Assembly: GCA_902512685.1 (NCBI GenBank)
Contig: CABXKH010000007.1
Span: forward strand, 1-51,608
Source: Paracoccaceae bacterium
GTDB taxonomy: Bacteria; Pseudomonadota; Alphaproteobacteria; Rhodobacterales; Rhodobacteraceae
DNA: 51,608 nt
Reading direction: 5' to 3'
This document shows, piece after piece, positions 1 to 9,123 of this stretch; position 1 is the first letter of the stretch, and every line of letters begins with the position of its first letter. The notes under the pieces are model-generated. The model worked only from the letters and a program-made list of their open reading frames with translations. It was not told the origin of the DNA and did not search any database. The translations under genes and the position numbers were made by a program.

Positions 1-473
1 GACCCTGCTAGCTCCATTTGCATTACAGCTTCGCCCACCGAAATCATCGGAATCTGCGCTTCTGTTTCTGCAACGATGACTGGCTGTAGTGATCCTGGTT
101 CCGAATCCTCAATTCCATTATCTTGCGCGAGGATATACGAGGAAGCGTGCGAAAGTTCAACAGGTTGTGTGCGTTCCTTGTGATGATCTTTTAATCGCCG
201 CTTATACCGTCGAAGTTGCTTTTCCATTTTATCGTTACAACTATCAAAGGCTGCGTAAATTTCTGTTGCTAAAGCTTTTGCCTGCGCACGCAGACCGGTG
301 GACAAATGAACCGTTGCCTCGCAGGAAAACTGATGGGCGTTCTTGGAAAATACCACATTTGCATCGGTGGGACGCTCTGCATATTTTCCAACCACAGCAC
401 CCAGCTCATTTTTAACATGCACTTGAAGGGCGTTTCCTATGTCAATTTGCTTTCCAGAAATTTGATATCGCAT
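1..473 (-). CDS. hpf: Ribosome hibernation promoting factor, 3' end cut by window
   Basis: Reading the minus strand from the ATG at 473 gives a protein beginning MRYQISGKQIDIGNALQVHV, the usual start of HPF/RaiA proteins. These bind the 30S decoding region and dimerise idle ribosomes in stationary phase. The N-terminal domain ends near residue 105 in a basic stretch (KQLRRYKRRLKDH). The remaining visible residues enter the linker and the conserved start of the C-terminal dimerisation domain (VGEAVMQMEL), so this is a long-form HPF. The start is set by AAGGAG five bases upstream. About 157 codons are visible and the gene runs off the left edge. It follows lptB in the same orientation, as in many alphaproteobacteria, where ptsN usually comes next. 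Confidence 0.92.
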   Translation of the reverse strand, partial: MRYQISGKQIDIGNALQVHVKNELGAVVGKYAERPTDANVVFSKNAHQFSCEATVHLSTGLRAQAKALATEIYAAFDSCNDKMEKQLRRYKRRLKDHHKERTQPVELSHASSYILAQDNGIEDSEPGSLQPVIVAETEAQIPMISVGEAVMQMELAG

Positions 474-696
474 ATGAACTCCTTTTGATTGATAGAAATA
501 ACAGCGCGACAAAACCGATGCCGACGGGCGCACTTACGTCCGGATGCAGGATTTGACAGTCATAGTTATGCGGATCGCTATTTAAAAACGGCCCTAAAAG
601 ACTCAGCTGAAGTCTCACGCTGTCCTCTATATAGAAGGCGACCCGGGGGGTATGTGTCAATGGTGTAGTTCAAAAATACCGCCCCATCGGCGGATT
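474..696 (-). promoter_or_regulatory. hpf upstream region with a possible promoter
   Basis: This 223-bp gap lies between lptB and hpf. On the minus strand there is a TTGACA (655-660) and, 19-21 bases downstream, a TCTATATAG stretch (626-634). That spacing is longer than ideal for a sigma-70 promoter, so this is a weak call. It would let hpf be transcribed separately after the lptB terminator. I see no gene here. Confidence 0.3.
671..693 (-). terminator. Intrinsic terminator after lptB
   Basis: On the minus strand, a five-base stem CCGCC/GGCGG (679-683 with 689-693) and a short loop are followed by TATTTTT. It begins only a few bases after the lptB stop. The stem is short but GC-rich and the U-tract is well placed. 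Confidence 0.55.
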
Positions 697-1455
697 TTAG
701 GAAATCCGAAAACTATCCCCAAGATACACGCGGCGGACATTTTCATTGTCAATCACATCCTCGGGTTTGCCCGACATCAAAACCTTGCCGTCATGCAGGA
801 TATAAGCGCGATCCACCAATTCAAGCGTTTCGCGCACATTGTGATCTGTAATCAAAACCCCAATTCCGCGGGTTTTGAGATTGGTCACCAATTGCCGGAT
901 ATCACCGACTGAAATAGGATCAACGCCCGCAAAGGGTTCATCCAGCAACAGGTATTTAGGATGGGCCGCCAAACTGCGGGCAATTTCCACCCGCCGGCGC
1001 TCGCCGCCAGACAACGCCATTGCAGATGTGCGGCGCAAATGCTCTAGACCAAAATCGGCCAAGAGTTCTTCAAGACGTTCTCGCCGTTTATGCCGATCTT
1101 GTTCGGAAATATCCAAAATTGCGGAAATATTGTCTTCGACACACAAGCCCCGGAAAATAGAGGTTTCCTGCGGAAGATAGCCAATGCCCATCCGAGCGCG
1201 TCGATACATCGGCAACCGAGTGATGTCTTCTCCGTCCAGCAAAACTTGACCGCCATCTGAGGCAACAAGACCTGCAATCGCATAAAAACTTGTGGTTTTT
1301 CCCGAGCCGTTTGGCCCAAGCAACGCCACAATCTCGCCGCGCTGAACAGACATGGATATATCCCGAATAACCACCCGCCGGCGATAGTTCTTACGCAGGC
1401 CCTTGACCGTCAAGCCTGAGTTGGGATTTTCACTGATCAGTTCGGCCACGCTCAT
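697..1455 (-). CDS. lptB: LPS export ABC transporter ATP-binding protein LptB
   Basis: This is the ATPase of the LptB2FGC complex, which extracts lipopolysaccharide from the inner membrane and pushes it across the periplasm. The 252-residue protein has Walker A GPNGSGKT (about 47-54), a Q-loop in YLPQETSIF, the signature LSGGERRR (about 148-155), Walker B LLLDEP (about 169-174) and the H-loop in [11 protein letters not shown]. The DEPFAGVDP stretch is characteristic of LptB. It follows lptA by seven bases in an lptC-lptA-lptB run. The length is normal for the family and nothing is missing. Confidence 0.95.
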   Translation of the reverse strand: MSVAELISENPNSGLTVKGLRKNYRRRVVIRDISMSVQRGEIVALLGPNGSGKTTSFYAIAGLVASDGGQVLLDGEDITRLPMYRRARMGIGYLPQETSIFRGLCVEDNISAILDISEQDRHKRRERLEELLADFGLEHLRRTSAMALSGGERRRVEIARSLAAHPKYLLLDEPFAGVDPISVGDIRQLVTNLKTRGIGVLITDHNVRETLELVDRAYILHDGKVLMSGKPEDVIDNENVRRVYLGDSFRIS

Positions 1456-1462
1456 ATTTTTC

Positions 1463-1963
1463 TCAATCGCTTGTAGGTATTAAAACGGTTTTGACCCGAC
1501 CTGATGCGGTAGAGCTGCCGGTATCAAGATCAAATTCGGCCCGCTCAGCCACAAGGGTGTTTCCTTCTTGAAGAATTGAAACATTGCCCGTCAAAATGAT
1601 GCTGCCGCGCGCCAAATCATAGTCGGCGGCATCAGATACGGCTTTGTCCGGACCACTGGTCAGCCTGACATTGGTATTTGCAATCATACTGTCAATTTTT
1701 GATCTGTCATCTGAGTAAACAACTTCGACAAATTCTGCCGTTAGCCGCAAATCGCCCTGAATAATCAATACATCGCCCTCAAATGTGGCAATCCCGCTTT
1801 CATCATTAAATTCAAGCTGATTTGCGGTGATTTCAATCGGCTCTTTGCTGTCTTGGCTTATGGATCCGAATCCGGGGGTGGCATCTTGCGCCAAAAGCGC
1901 TGAGGACGCGCCGCCCATGACGCCAAACACCATTAAAATTAAAACTAAAGAAATCTTGCGCAC
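1463..1963 (-). CDS. lptA: LPS transport periplasmic protein LptA
   Basis: The 166-residue product starts with a signal peptide (basic MRK, hydrophobic core to about residue 24, cleavage near ALLAQD). An OstA-like beta-jellyroll domain follows, with the typical [20 protein letters not shown] opening. LptA forms the periplasmic bridge that carries LPS between LptC and LptD. An AAGGGG site lies just before the ATG, inside the short gap after lptC. The position between lptC and lptB confirms the call. Confidence 0.9.
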   Translation of the reverse strand: MRKISLVLILMVFGVMGGASSALLAQDATPGFGSISQDSKEPIEITANQLEFNDESGIATFEGDVLIIQGDLRLTAEFVEVVYSDDRSKIDSMIANTNVRLTSGPDKAVSDAADYDLARGSIILTGNVSILQEGNTLVAERAEFDLDTGSSTASGRVKTVLIPTSD

Positions 1964-1975
1964 ATTATGCCCCTT

Positions 1976-2581
1976 TTAGGTTTTAGGATCATATATCAGC
2001 TTTATACCATCTTTAAAAATAAATTGCAGGTTACCTGTCTCAGAATCGCGTAAAATCTCCATTGAACCGGCCTCTAGAACGCCTGCGGCGCCGGTGCCTT
2101 TCACGGGCCCATCTGCATAAAGCCAAAGCGCCTCCATTTTGCTGGTAATCCTAGAAGCGCTCAGTTGATAGCCGTCGTTGGTTACAACCTGCACATTGCC
2201 CTCCATGACCAAAAGGCCCTTTTCATTTCGAATGAGCCCACTGTCAGAAGACGCAAGAATATCCTGATTTGGGCCGGTTTTGATCCGCAAAACCACCTGA
2301 TCAATTTCTAAATCCTCATCAACGGACTGATCTGGCTTTACGGACATGGCCGACATACTAAGCCGGTCACCGGCGCCGGTCACACCCGTAAAATACGGCG
2401 CGCTGACCTGCGGGCCTTTAGCCCGATCATAAAGGCGTCTTTCACTATAGGGAATTGTGCTTTCTTCAGGCACGCTCTGCGACATGTAAAACATCACTGA
2501 AAGCAGCCCCAAAGCGATCATTGGCAATATATATTTCAGCCCCGTCATCAGCTGAAAATGTATATCCTGTGATGTCGTCAT
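1976..2581 (-). CDS. lptC: LPS export protein LptC
   Basis: This is a 201-residue bitopic inner-membrane protein with one membrane helix (about residues 14-33, YILPMIALGLLSVMFYM) and a periplasmic OstA-like domain. It receives LPS from LptB2FG and passes it to LptA. Overall sequence similarity in this family is low. The call rests on length, topology, the repeated beta-strand pattern (GLLVMEGNVQVVTNDGYQLSA) and its place immediately upstream of lptA and lptB. No strong Shine-Dalgarno sequence is visible before the ATG. Translation may be helped by rnd, which ends 26 bases upstream. Confidence 0.87.
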   Translation of the reverse strand: MTTSQDIHFQLMTGLKYILPMIALGLLSVMFYMSQSVPEESTIPYSERRLYDRAKGPQVSAPYFTGVTGAGDRLSMSAMSVKPDQSVDEDLEIDQVVLRIKTGPNQDILASSDSGLIRNEKGLLVMEGNVQVVTNDGYQLSASRITSKMEALWLYADGPVKGTGAAGVLEAGSMEILRDSETGNLQFIFKDGIKLIYDPKT

Positions 2582-2607
2582 TGGGGATTTTCGCTCGCTG
2601 TAATGCC

Positions 2608-3219
2608 CTAGTGGGCAAAGATATCAATCTCGGGCCAACCTGCAAGATCAAGCTGCGCCCGGGCGGGAAGAAAGTCAAAACATCTTTGCGCGATCTCTGT
2701 TCTGCCTTCACGCGCCAAGCGGATATTCAGCGCATCGCGCAGTTGGTGCAGATAAAGCACATCGGATGCGGCATAGTCCATCTGTGCATCGCTTAATGCC
2801 TCAGCGCCCCAATCCGAGGATTGCTGCTGTTTGGAAATATCAACCGATAGCAATTCCTGCAGCAGGTTTTTCAATCCATGCCGGTCGGTGTAGGTGCGCG
2901 TCAATTTACTTGCGATTTTGGTACAATAGACCGGCGCGGTTAGCGCGCCAAAGGCATGATAAAGCGCCGCAATATCAAAACGGCCAAAATGGAACAGCTT
3001 TAGTACTTTGGGATCTTCCAGCATGCGGCATAAATTGGGTGCCTGATCTTGGCCCAGCGCCACCTGTACAAGATGTGCATTTCCATCGCCGCCAGACATT
3101 TGCACAAGGCACAAACGATCACGGTGCGGATTAAGCCCCATGGTTTCACAGTCAATGGCGACCTCGGGCCCCAAGTCCAAATTGTCGGGAAGATCGCCTT
3201 GATAGAGAAAGTTAGTCAC
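2608..3219 (-). CDS. rnd: Ribonuclease D, short form (3'-5' exoribonuclease domain only)
   Basis: This 203-residue protein is a DEDDy-type 3'-5' exonuclease. Exo I is IDCETMGL (catalytic D and E), Exo II lies around FHFGRFDIAAL, and Exo III is YAASDVLYL with the tyrosine and aspartate of the DEDDy class. It lacks the HRDC domains of E. coli RNase D (about 375 residues); the short form is common in alphaproteobacteria. The likely start is GTG, with AGGACA eight bases upstream. It is the first gene of the rnd-lptC-lptA-lptB run and probably acts in tRNA or structured-RNA 3' processing. Confidence 0.88.
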   Translation of the reverse strand: MTNFLYQGDLPDNLDLGPEVAIDCETMGLNPHRDRLCLVQMSGGDGNAHLVQVALGQDQAPNLCRMLEDPKVLKLFHFGRFDIAALYHAFGALTAPVYCTKIASKLTRTYTDRHGLKNLLQELLSVDISKQQQSSDWGAEALSDAQMDYAASDVLYLHQLRDALNIRLAREGRTEIAQRCFDFLPARAQLDLAGWPEIDIFAH

Positions 3220-3397
3220 TGTCTATGTCCTGCTTTGGTCAAGAAATGTTTCTTTCACATAAAGTGATCTGGTTGTTTGCGCAACTGCTGCGGCAAGTTC
3301 TAGGCAAGCTTAGGCCAACCCTGAAGATGGTTGAACAGCCGCAAGAAGGCTTGATAACAAGGAAAAAACAAATAATTATCTGACGTAACAGGAGGAT

Positions 3398-5059
3398 ATG
3401 TCTGTGACACCCCGCGCAAAATGGCCAAGCGGCGTTGAAAAAACGCTTGCTCTACCAGAGCAACCATTGGCAGCAAATTTAATCGCTTCAGCCCGGCGGT
3501 TTGCTCAGCGCACAGCGATTATATTTCATGGGGCGCACTACGATTATCAAACCCTTTTGGATCGGGTTGAAAAGCTGAGCGGGTATTTTCAGCACGGCCA
3601 GGGCCTGAAGCCCGGTGACCGAGTGCTTTTGTTTATGCAAAACAGCCCGCAATTCATCATTTCCTACTACGCCATCTTACATGCCGGAGGCGTTGTGGTG
3701 CCGGTCAATCCCATGTCGCGCAGCGCCGAGCTTGACTATATTTGCAGTGATACCGGGGCAAAGATAATTTGTCTTGGCGCCGAGCTTTGTGAGGTGGTCG
3801 CGCCGCTTCTACGGGCTGGTAAATTCGACTGCGCACTGGTGGCTGATTATGCGCAAATGGCCGATCCGAACTATGATCTGGCGCTGCCCAAAGCGCTGCA
3901 AAAGCGGGATTTGGCGCCTTTAGCAGCCAAAGGTTTCACCCTGTGGCATAGTGTTATCGACCGCCATAGCGGCGCAGAACCGGCCAGGATAAGCCCCGAT
4001 GACTTAGCGGTCATTCCCTATAGTTCAGGCACCACCGGACAGCCCAAGGGCTGTATGCACAGCCACCGCACGGTGATGGTCACTGCAGTGGGCGGGGTGC
4101 AATGGTACGGCATGGATGAAAACTGTGTGTCGCTGGCAACCATGCCGATGTTTCATGTCACCGGCATGCAGGCCGTTATGAACGGGCCGGTATATGCGGG
4201 TGGAACCGTAGTGATCATGACCCGCTGGGATCGGCGCATCGCTGCCGAACTGATCCAGCGCTATCAAGTGACCCGCTGGCGCTCGATTGCCGCTATGGCT
4301 ATAGATTTCGCCAATATGCCCGATCTTGAGCGCTATGATCTGTCAAGCTTGCGCGCAATTGGCGGCGGCGGCGCTGCGATGCCTGCGCCTGTAGCCCATA
4401 GGTTGAAAACCATCACCGGACTTGATTACATCGAAGGCTATGGGCTAAGCGAAACTATGGCTGCCACCCATATTAATCCGGTCGAAGATGCGCGTCCGCA
4501 ATGCCTTGGCATACCTGTTTTTGATGTGGACGCCTGTGTTTGGTCGCCCCAAAGCGGCGCAAAGCTGGGCGCCAATGAGGTGGGTGAAATTCTGCTGACC
4601 GGTCCGCAGCTTTTTTTGGGCTACTGGCAGCGGCCAAAAGAAACAGAAGAGGTGTTTGTCGCAGTGGATGGCACGCGCTATTTGCGCACCGGCGATATGG
4701 GGTATGTGGATAAGGACGGTTATTTTTATATGGTTGACCGCCTCAAACGCATGATCAATGCCGCCGGTTATAAAATCTGGCCTGCCGAGGTCGAGGCAAT
4801 CATGCATGGCCACCCAGAGATCGCCGAGGTCTGTGTGATTGGTATTACCGACACGCGGCGCGGCGAAACCGCCAAGGCCGTAATTGTACCGGCTGACAAT
4901 GAAAACCTGCCCGATCCAGCTGATATTATCAGGTGGTGCAAAACCAATATGGCGGCGTATAAATGCCCCACTCATATTGAATTTGTAGCCCATTTGCCAA
5001 AATCCGGATCAAGCAAAGTGCTTTGGCGCGAGCTTACCGAGCAAGCCAGACAAAGCTAA
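3398..5059 (+). CDS. Class I adenylate-forming acyl-CoA ligase
   Basis: This ANL-superfamily enzyme activates a carboxylic acid as acyl-AMP and then acyl-CoA. The phosphate-binding loop YSSGTTGQPKG begins near residue 208, GYGLSE near 347, the hinge YLRTGDMGYVDKDGYFYMVD near 430, and the C-terminal catalytic lysine lies in PKSGSSKVLWRE. At 553 residues it is normal for medium/long-chain or aryl-CoA ligases. A perfect AGGAGG sits two bases before the ATG and eight before an in-frame GTG at 3404, so GTG may be the true start. It opens the acyl-CoA operon that ends at 10594. The substrate cannot be read from sequence alone. Confidence 0.88.
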   Translation: MSVTPRAKWPSGVEKTLALPEQPLAANLIASARRFAQRTAIIFHGAHYDYQTLLDRVEKLSGYFQHGQGLKPGDRVLLFMQNSPQFIISYYAILHAGGVVVPVNPMSRSAELDYICSDTGAKIICLGAELCEVVAPLLRAGKFDCALVADYAQMADPNYDLALPKALQKRDLAPLAAKGFTLWHSVIDRHSGAEPARISPDDLAVIPYSSGTTGQPKGCMHSHRTVMVTAVGGVQWYGMDENCVSLATMPMFHVTGMQAVMNGPVYAGGTVVIMTRWDRRIAAELIQRYQVTRWRSIAAMAIDFANMPDLERYDLSSLRAIGGGGAAMPAPVAHRLKTITGLDYIEGYGLSETMAATHINPVEDARPQCLGIPVFDVDACVWSPQSGAKLGANEVGEILLTGPQLFLGYWQRPKETEEVFVAVDGTRYLRTGDMGYVDKDGYFYMVDRLKRMINAAGYKIWPAEVEAIMHGHPEIAEVCVIGITDTRRGETAKAVIVPADNENLPDPADIIRWCKTNMAAYKCPTHIEFVAHLPKSGSSKVLWRELTEQARQS

Positions 5060-5150
5060 GCGGCCAAAAACGTAACGGCATTTGCCAATTGACCACTTGT
5101 ACATTTCGCAAAACAACCTTTTTCTAATCTAACCCAATTAGGAAAAACAA
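5060..5150. other. Short gap inside the acyl-CoA operon
   Basis: This 91-bp AT-richer spacer between the ligase and the SDR is the longest gap in the operon. A weak inverted repeat (CTAAT/ATTAG, near 5125-5142) directly precedes the SDR ribosome-binding site. It could hold a secondary promoter, but I see no convincing one. Confidence 0.3.
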
Positions 5151-5966
5151 ATGACGCCTGACAGTCTTTTTGGATTAATCGGCAAAACCGCTTTGGTCAC
5201 CGGCGGGGCGACCGGTATTGGGCGGATGGCCGCCACAGGGCTGGCGGCTGCCGGCGCGCATGTGCTGATTGCAAGCCGCAAGGCAGAAGCCTGCGCCGAT
5301 GTTGCCGCCGCTATAAACGCCGCCGAACTTGCCGGCTCTGCCGAGGGCTTTGGCGGGGATGTCGGCAGCGCCGAGGGCATTGCTGCCTTAATCAGCGCAG
5401 TGCAGCAGCGCACCGCTGAATTGAACATCCTGATGAACAACGCAGGGCGCACTTGGGGCGCGCCGTTTGACATTTTTCCCTATGACGCTTGGGAAAAGGT
5501 AATGGCCCTGAACGTGACCGGCATGTTTCACCTGACCCAAGGTCTTGGCGATATGCTGGCGGATGCAGGCACGGCAAACGACCCGGCGCGTGTGGTCAAT
5601 GTGGGCAGCGTGATGGGCGAAGTGCCCATGGGTGATGGTGCCTATTCTTATTCGGTCTCAAAAGCCGGGGTGCATCATATGACCCGCATTCTGGCCAAAG
5701 AACTGGGCCCCCGCCACATCACGGTCAACGCCCTGGCCCCGGGGCCGTTTCAATCCGGGATGACCGATTTTGCCATTGGTCAGGACAGCGGTGCAGATCG
5801 GGTTGCCGAGCGTGTGCCAAACGGCCGTATCGGGCGGCCAGAAGATATCGCCGCCTGTCTTCAGTTTCTCTGCGGCTATGGCGGTTCTTATATAACCGGC
5901 GCCGTGATCCCTGTCTCTGGCGGCATCAACGTGGCCACAGGGGCTTCGATATTCGGAGATGATTAA
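5151..5966 (+). CDS. SDR-family oxidoreductase
   Basis: This is a classical short-chain dehydrogenase of 271 residues. The cofactor motif TGGATGIGR is at 17-25, NNAG near 96, the catalytic serine precedes YSVSK (Tyr167, Lys171), and ALAPGPFQSGM follows. In this operon it would be a 3-hydroxyacyl-CoA dehydrogenase or related ketone/alcohol step. An AGGAAA site precedes the ATG. The MaoC gene starts three bases after its stop, so the two are probably co-translated. NAD versus NADP preference is not clear. Confidence 0.9.
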   Translation: MTPDSLFGLIGKTALVTGGATGIGRMAATGLAAAGAHVLIASRKAEACADVAAAINAAELAGSAEGFGGDVGSAEGIAALISAVQQRTAELNILMNNAGRTWGAPFDIFPYDAWEKVMALNVTGMFHLTQGLGDMLADAGTANDPARVVNVGSVMGEVPMGDGAYSYSVSKAGVHHMTRILAKELGPRHITVNALAPGPFQSGMTDFAIGQDSGADRVAERVPNGRIGRPEDIAACLQFLCGYGGSYITGAVIPVSGGINVATGASIFGDD

Positions 5967-5969
5967 GGG

Positions 5970-6425
5970 ATGAGCAGCATTGCACTAGATGATTTTTTAA
6001 AGCTTGAGGGCCAGAAAGTTGGCACTTCTCGCTGGTTCGAAATTGATCAAAGCCGGATCGATAATTTCGCCGATGTGACCGAAGACCATCAGTTTATCCA
6101 TGTGGATGCGAAAGCGGCTGAAAAGACGCCTTTTGGCACCACCATCGCGCATGGGTTTTTGACCTTATCGATGCTTTCAGCGATGATTTATGATGGGGTC
6201 CCGGACATCGAAGGCGCCACCATGGGCATTAACTATGGCTTCGATAAAATCCGCTTTATCTCACCGGTGAAATCCGGTGCGCGTGTGCGTGCACATTTCA
6301 CATTGAAGGCGCTGCGCCATCCCAAACCAACCGAGGTGACCAATATCTGGGACATCACCGTAGAAATTGAGGGCCAAGAGCGCCCCGCGCTGATCGCCGA
6401 ATGGATTGGCAGACAATATTTTTAA
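5970..6425 (+). CDS. MaoC/NodN-type (R)-specific enoyl-CoA hydratase
   Basis: This is a 151-residue single hot-dog domain. The hydratase signature is present as FADVTEDHQFIHVD followed by PFGTTIAHGFLTLSM, with the Asp and His that activate water in MaoC-like hydratases. Such enzymes hydrate 2-enoyl-CoA to (R)-3-hydroxyacyl-CoA. It lies between the SDR and the flavoprotein. Together with the SDR it could form a hydration/oxidation pair for an unusual acyl-CoA. Confidence 0.87.
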   Translation: MSSIALDDFLKLEGQKVGTSRWFEIDQSRIDNFADVTEDHQFIHVDAKAAEKTPFGTTIAHGFLTLSMLSAMIYDGVPDIEGATMGINYGFDKIRFISPVKSGARVRAHFTLKALRHPKPTEVTNIWDITVEIEGQERPALIAEWIGRQYF

Positions 6426-6443
6426 CCAAGGACTTCCAAAGAA

Positions 6444-7427
6444 ATGACCAAACTTCCATTGCAACTCACGGGTCTGCGGCTTCCTGCCATCGCAGCGCCG
6501 CTTTTCATTATCTCAAACCCTGATCTGGTGATTGCGCAGTGCAAAGCCGGTATTGTCGGCTCGTTTCCCGCGCTCAACGCGCGCGAAAAAGATGGTGAAG
6601 CCGTCGTGTTAGAGCTGTGGTTAAAGCGTATTACAGAAGAACTTGACCGTCACAATCAAGCCAACCCTGACAATCCGGCGGCGCCTTTTGCAGTCAACCA
6701 GATCGTGCACCGATCAAATGCACGTCTTGAGCGTGATCTTGAAATCTGCGCAAAATGGAAAGTGCCGATTTGGATTACATCTCTGGGGGCCCGCGTCGAG
6801 GTGAATGACGCCGCCCATAGCTGCGGCGGCATTGCACTGCATGATGTGATCAACAACCGCTTTGCCAAAAAAGCCATCGAAAAAGGCGCAGATGGATTGA
6901 TCGCGGTGGCCGCAGGCGCGGGCGGGCATGCCGGCGCGTTATCCCCGATGGCGCTTATTGGTGAAATCCGCGAATGGTTCAAAGGCCCGCTGATGTTATC
7001 CGGCGCCATTGCAACCGGCGACAGCATTTTGGCGGCACAAGCCATGGGGGCTGATCTGGCCTATATCGGTTCGCCCTTTATCGCCACAAAAGAGGCCAAT
7101 GCTGACCCTGCATACAAGCAGATGATTATCGACAGCAGCGCCGAAGATATCGTTTATTCATCCCTCTTTACCGGGGTAGATGGCAACTATCTAAAACCCT
7201 CGATCGCGCGCGCCGGAATGGACCCCGACAACCTGCCCAGTGCGGATGTCAGTTCAATGGATTTTTCCGACCAAAGAGAAAAGCCCAAATCATGGAAGGA
7301 AATCTGGGGGTCGGGTCAGGGGATCGGCGCGATTAAAACGCATATGACAACCCAAGGGTTGGTGGATCAGCTGACTGCACAATACAGCAATGCCAAAGCC
7401 CGTCTGCTTGGATCGGCCAATGGCTGA
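6444..7427 (+). CDS. Nitronate monooxygenase-family FMN protein
   Basis: This is a TIM-barrel flavoprotein of 327 residues in the nitronate monooxygenase / 2-nitropropane dioxygenase family. It has the N-terminal RLPAIAAPLFIISNPDLV segment, the AAGAGGHAG phosphate-binding loop (about residues 153-161) and GADLAYIGSPFIATKEANA. The family oxidises nitronates or acts on enoyl-type substrates. Many members sit in acyl-CoA operons with no proven substrate, and this one follows that pattern. An AAGGAC site precedes the ATG. Its last eight bases overlap the histidine phosphatase. Confidence 0.85.
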   Translation: MTKLPLQLTGLRLPAIAAPLFIISNPDLVIAQCKAGIVGSFPALNAREKDGEAVVLELWLKRITEELDRHNQANPDNPAAPFAVNQIVHRSNARLERDLEICAKWKVPIWITSLGARVEVNDAAHSCGGIALHDVINNRFAKKAIEKGADGLIAVAAGAGGHAGALSPMALIGEIREWFKGPLMLSGAIATGDSILAAQAMGADLAYIGSPFIATKEANADPAYKQMIIDSSAEDIVYSSLFTGVDGNYLKPSIARAGMDPDNLPSADVSSMDFSDQREKPKSWKEIWGSGQGIGAIKTHMTTQGLVDQLTAQYSNAKARLLGSANG

Positions 7428-8085
7428 GCTTTATCTGGTCAGACATGCACAGGCCAGTTTTGGCGCTGATAATTATGATGTGTTGTCTGATCTTGGCCAC
7501 ATGCAAAGCTTTGCCCTTGGGCAGGCCATCGCCGCACAGGGCGTGCGGCCGGACCTTTGGGTGATTGGCGATTTAAACCGCCACCGCGAAACTCTTGCGG
7601 GCATTAAACGCGGCATGGGCATGGCAGAAGCTACCCCGGAAATTCACCCAGGGCTTAATGAATTTGACTTTACCGGCCTGCTGAACGCGCGCTTTGGAAT
7701 GGGCGGCGGGCCAAAGGATATGCACAGCGACCGCAAAACCCATTTCAAAATCTTGCGCGAAACCGTTTTGGCATGGCAACGCGATGAAATCGCCAACCCT
7801 CCTGAAACATGGGCTGATTTTGCCCGGCGTATTGAGGCCGCGCGGCGATTTATCATGCGCGAGGGACCGGCCACGGTTTTAGCGGTCAGTTCGGGCGGCC
7901 CGATCGGCCAAATGGTGGCTTCGGTGCTGCAAACGCCAGACGATCAACAGATTAAATTGCAACTGCAGGTCAAAAACTGTTCGCTCACACGGTTTATTTT
8001 TACGCAAAAAGCATGTTATCTACACGGGTTCAATGAAACGCCGCATATCACGGCCGAAACACATCAGTTTTTGACCTATAGCTAA
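7420..8085 (+). CDS. Histidine phosphatase (phosphoglycerate mutase-like) family protein
   Basis: The start is the ATG at 7420, which overlaps the end of the flavoprotein gene and gives MAELYLVRHAQASFGADN with the catalytic LVRHAQ at the extreme N-terminus. The product is 221 residues. The second histidine region is less canonical: AVSSGGPIGQMV stands where most members have a V(S/T)HGG-type motif, so the second catalytic His appears replaced by Ser. Genes of this type often sit next to ACAD10/11-like kinase genes, as here. The substrate is unknown; a phosphorylated acyl or hydroxyacyl intermediate is an inference from context. Confidence 0.8.
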   Translation: MAELYLVRHAQASFGADNYDVLSDLGHMQSFALGQAIAAQGVRPDLWVIGDLNRHRETLAGIKRGMGMAEATPEIHPGLNEFDFTGLLNARFGMGGGPKDMHSDRKTHFKILRETVLAWQRDEIANPPETWADFARRIEAARRFIMREGPATVLAVSSGGPIGQMVASVLQTPDDQQIKLQLQVKNCSLTRFIFTQKACYLHGFNETPHITAETHQFLTYS

Positions 8086-8094
8086 AGGCCAACC

Positions 8095-9123
8095 ATGTCG
8101 GACACTGCCCATTTAGATACCGAAGCTGTCAGCGCCTGGCTGAGCCAGCGCATGGCCGGGTTTGAAGGGCCGGTCCGCGCCGAGAAATTTGACGGCGGGC
8201 AATCAAACCCAACCTTTCGGCTGATTACGCCAAGCAAAGACTTTGTTCTGCGCCGCAAACCTCCGGGCATATTGCTCAAATCTGCACATGCGGTTGATCG
8301 CGAATTTCGGGTGCAAAAGGCACTTGAACACTCCGATGTGCCGGTCGCGCGCATGCATGTTCTGTGTGAAGATGATGCGGTAATCGGCTCTGCTTTTTAT
8401 GTGATGGATATGGTCGATGGGATAAATTACGACAACCCGGCCCTACCCGAGGTCACTCAAGACGACCGCCGAGCGATCCAAGAAGAAATGAACCGCGTTC
8501 TGGCCGCGATCCATAGTATCGACATTGAGACAGCTCAGCTCTCTGACTTTGGCCCGGATGGCAATTATTATCTGCGCCAAACTGATCGGTGGACCAAACA
8601 GTATAAGGCCAGCGAAACCGAACATATACCGGATATGGATGCGCTGATCGACTGGCTTGGCAGCAATATACCCGATGATGATGGGCAGCGCACCTTGGTG
8701 CATGGCGATTACCGCATCGACAATATGCTGTTTTCAAAATCCGGCCCCCAATGTCTTGCGGTTCTGGATTGGGAATTGTCGACCATCGGGCATCCCTTTG
8801 CCGATCTTGCTGCCGTTATTATGCAATGGGCGATGCCGCCCGGCCCTGAGGGTCGCGGTTTGGCCGGCATTGACCGCAAAGCGCAGGGGTTGATGGAGGA
8901 TCAGGCCTTTGTTGATCTTTATTGCGCCCGCCGCGGATTGGCGGGGATCGACCGTTTCGGGTTTTATCTGGCATTTTGCTTTTTTCGCATGGCCGGAATT
9001 CTGCAAGGTGTCAAAAAGCGGGCGCTTGACGGCAATGCCTCAAACCCCGAGCGGGCAATGAAAGTGGGAAAATATGTATCGGTTTTCGCTGCCGCCGGCC
9101 TAAAAGCTGCAAAAACAGTATGA
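8095..9123 (+). CDS. ACAD10/11-type acyl-CoA-associated phosphotransferase (APH kinase fold)
   Basis: This 342-residue protein has the aminoglycoside-phosphotransferase fold. The catalytic loop HGDYRIDN starts at residue 203 and the metal-binding DWELST at 225. The N-terminal GGQSNPTFRL and FVLRRKPPG match the kinase domain of human ACAD10/11 and the bacterial 4-hydroxyacyl-CoA kinase LvaA family. Those proteins phosphorylate the 4-hydroxyl of 4-hydroxyacyl-CoAs so that an acyl-CoA dehydrogenase-like partner can remove phosphate. That partner is not in this operon. The gene starts ten bases after the phosphatase and overlaps the thioesterase by four. It is not an antibiotic-resistance gene. 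Confidence 0.85.
   Translation: MSDTAHLDTEAVSAWLSQRMAGFEGPVRAEKFDGGQSNPTFRLITPSKDFVLRRKPPGILLKSAHAVDREFRVQKALEHSDVPVARMHVLCEDDAVIGSAFYVMDMVDGINYDNPALPEVTQDDRRAIQEEMNRVLAAIHSIDIETAQLSDFGPDGNYYLRQTDRWTKQYKASETEHIPDMDALIDWLGSNIPDDDGQRTLVHGDYRIDNMLFSKSGPQCLAVLDWELSTIGHPFADLAAVIMQWAMPPGPEGRGLAGIDRKAQGLMEDQAFVDLYCARRGLAGIDRFGFYLAFCFFRMAGILQGVKKRALDGNASNPERAMKVGKYVSVFAAAGLKAAKTV

Noticed and set aside
553..580. TTGACA with a -10-like box on the plus strand before lptB
   Set aside because: No plus-strand gene follows. Transcription here is leftward.
8095..9123. Aminoglycoside-resistance kinase
   Set aside because: The fold is APH, but the motifs and operon are those of the acyl-CoA-associated ACAD10/11 kinase group.
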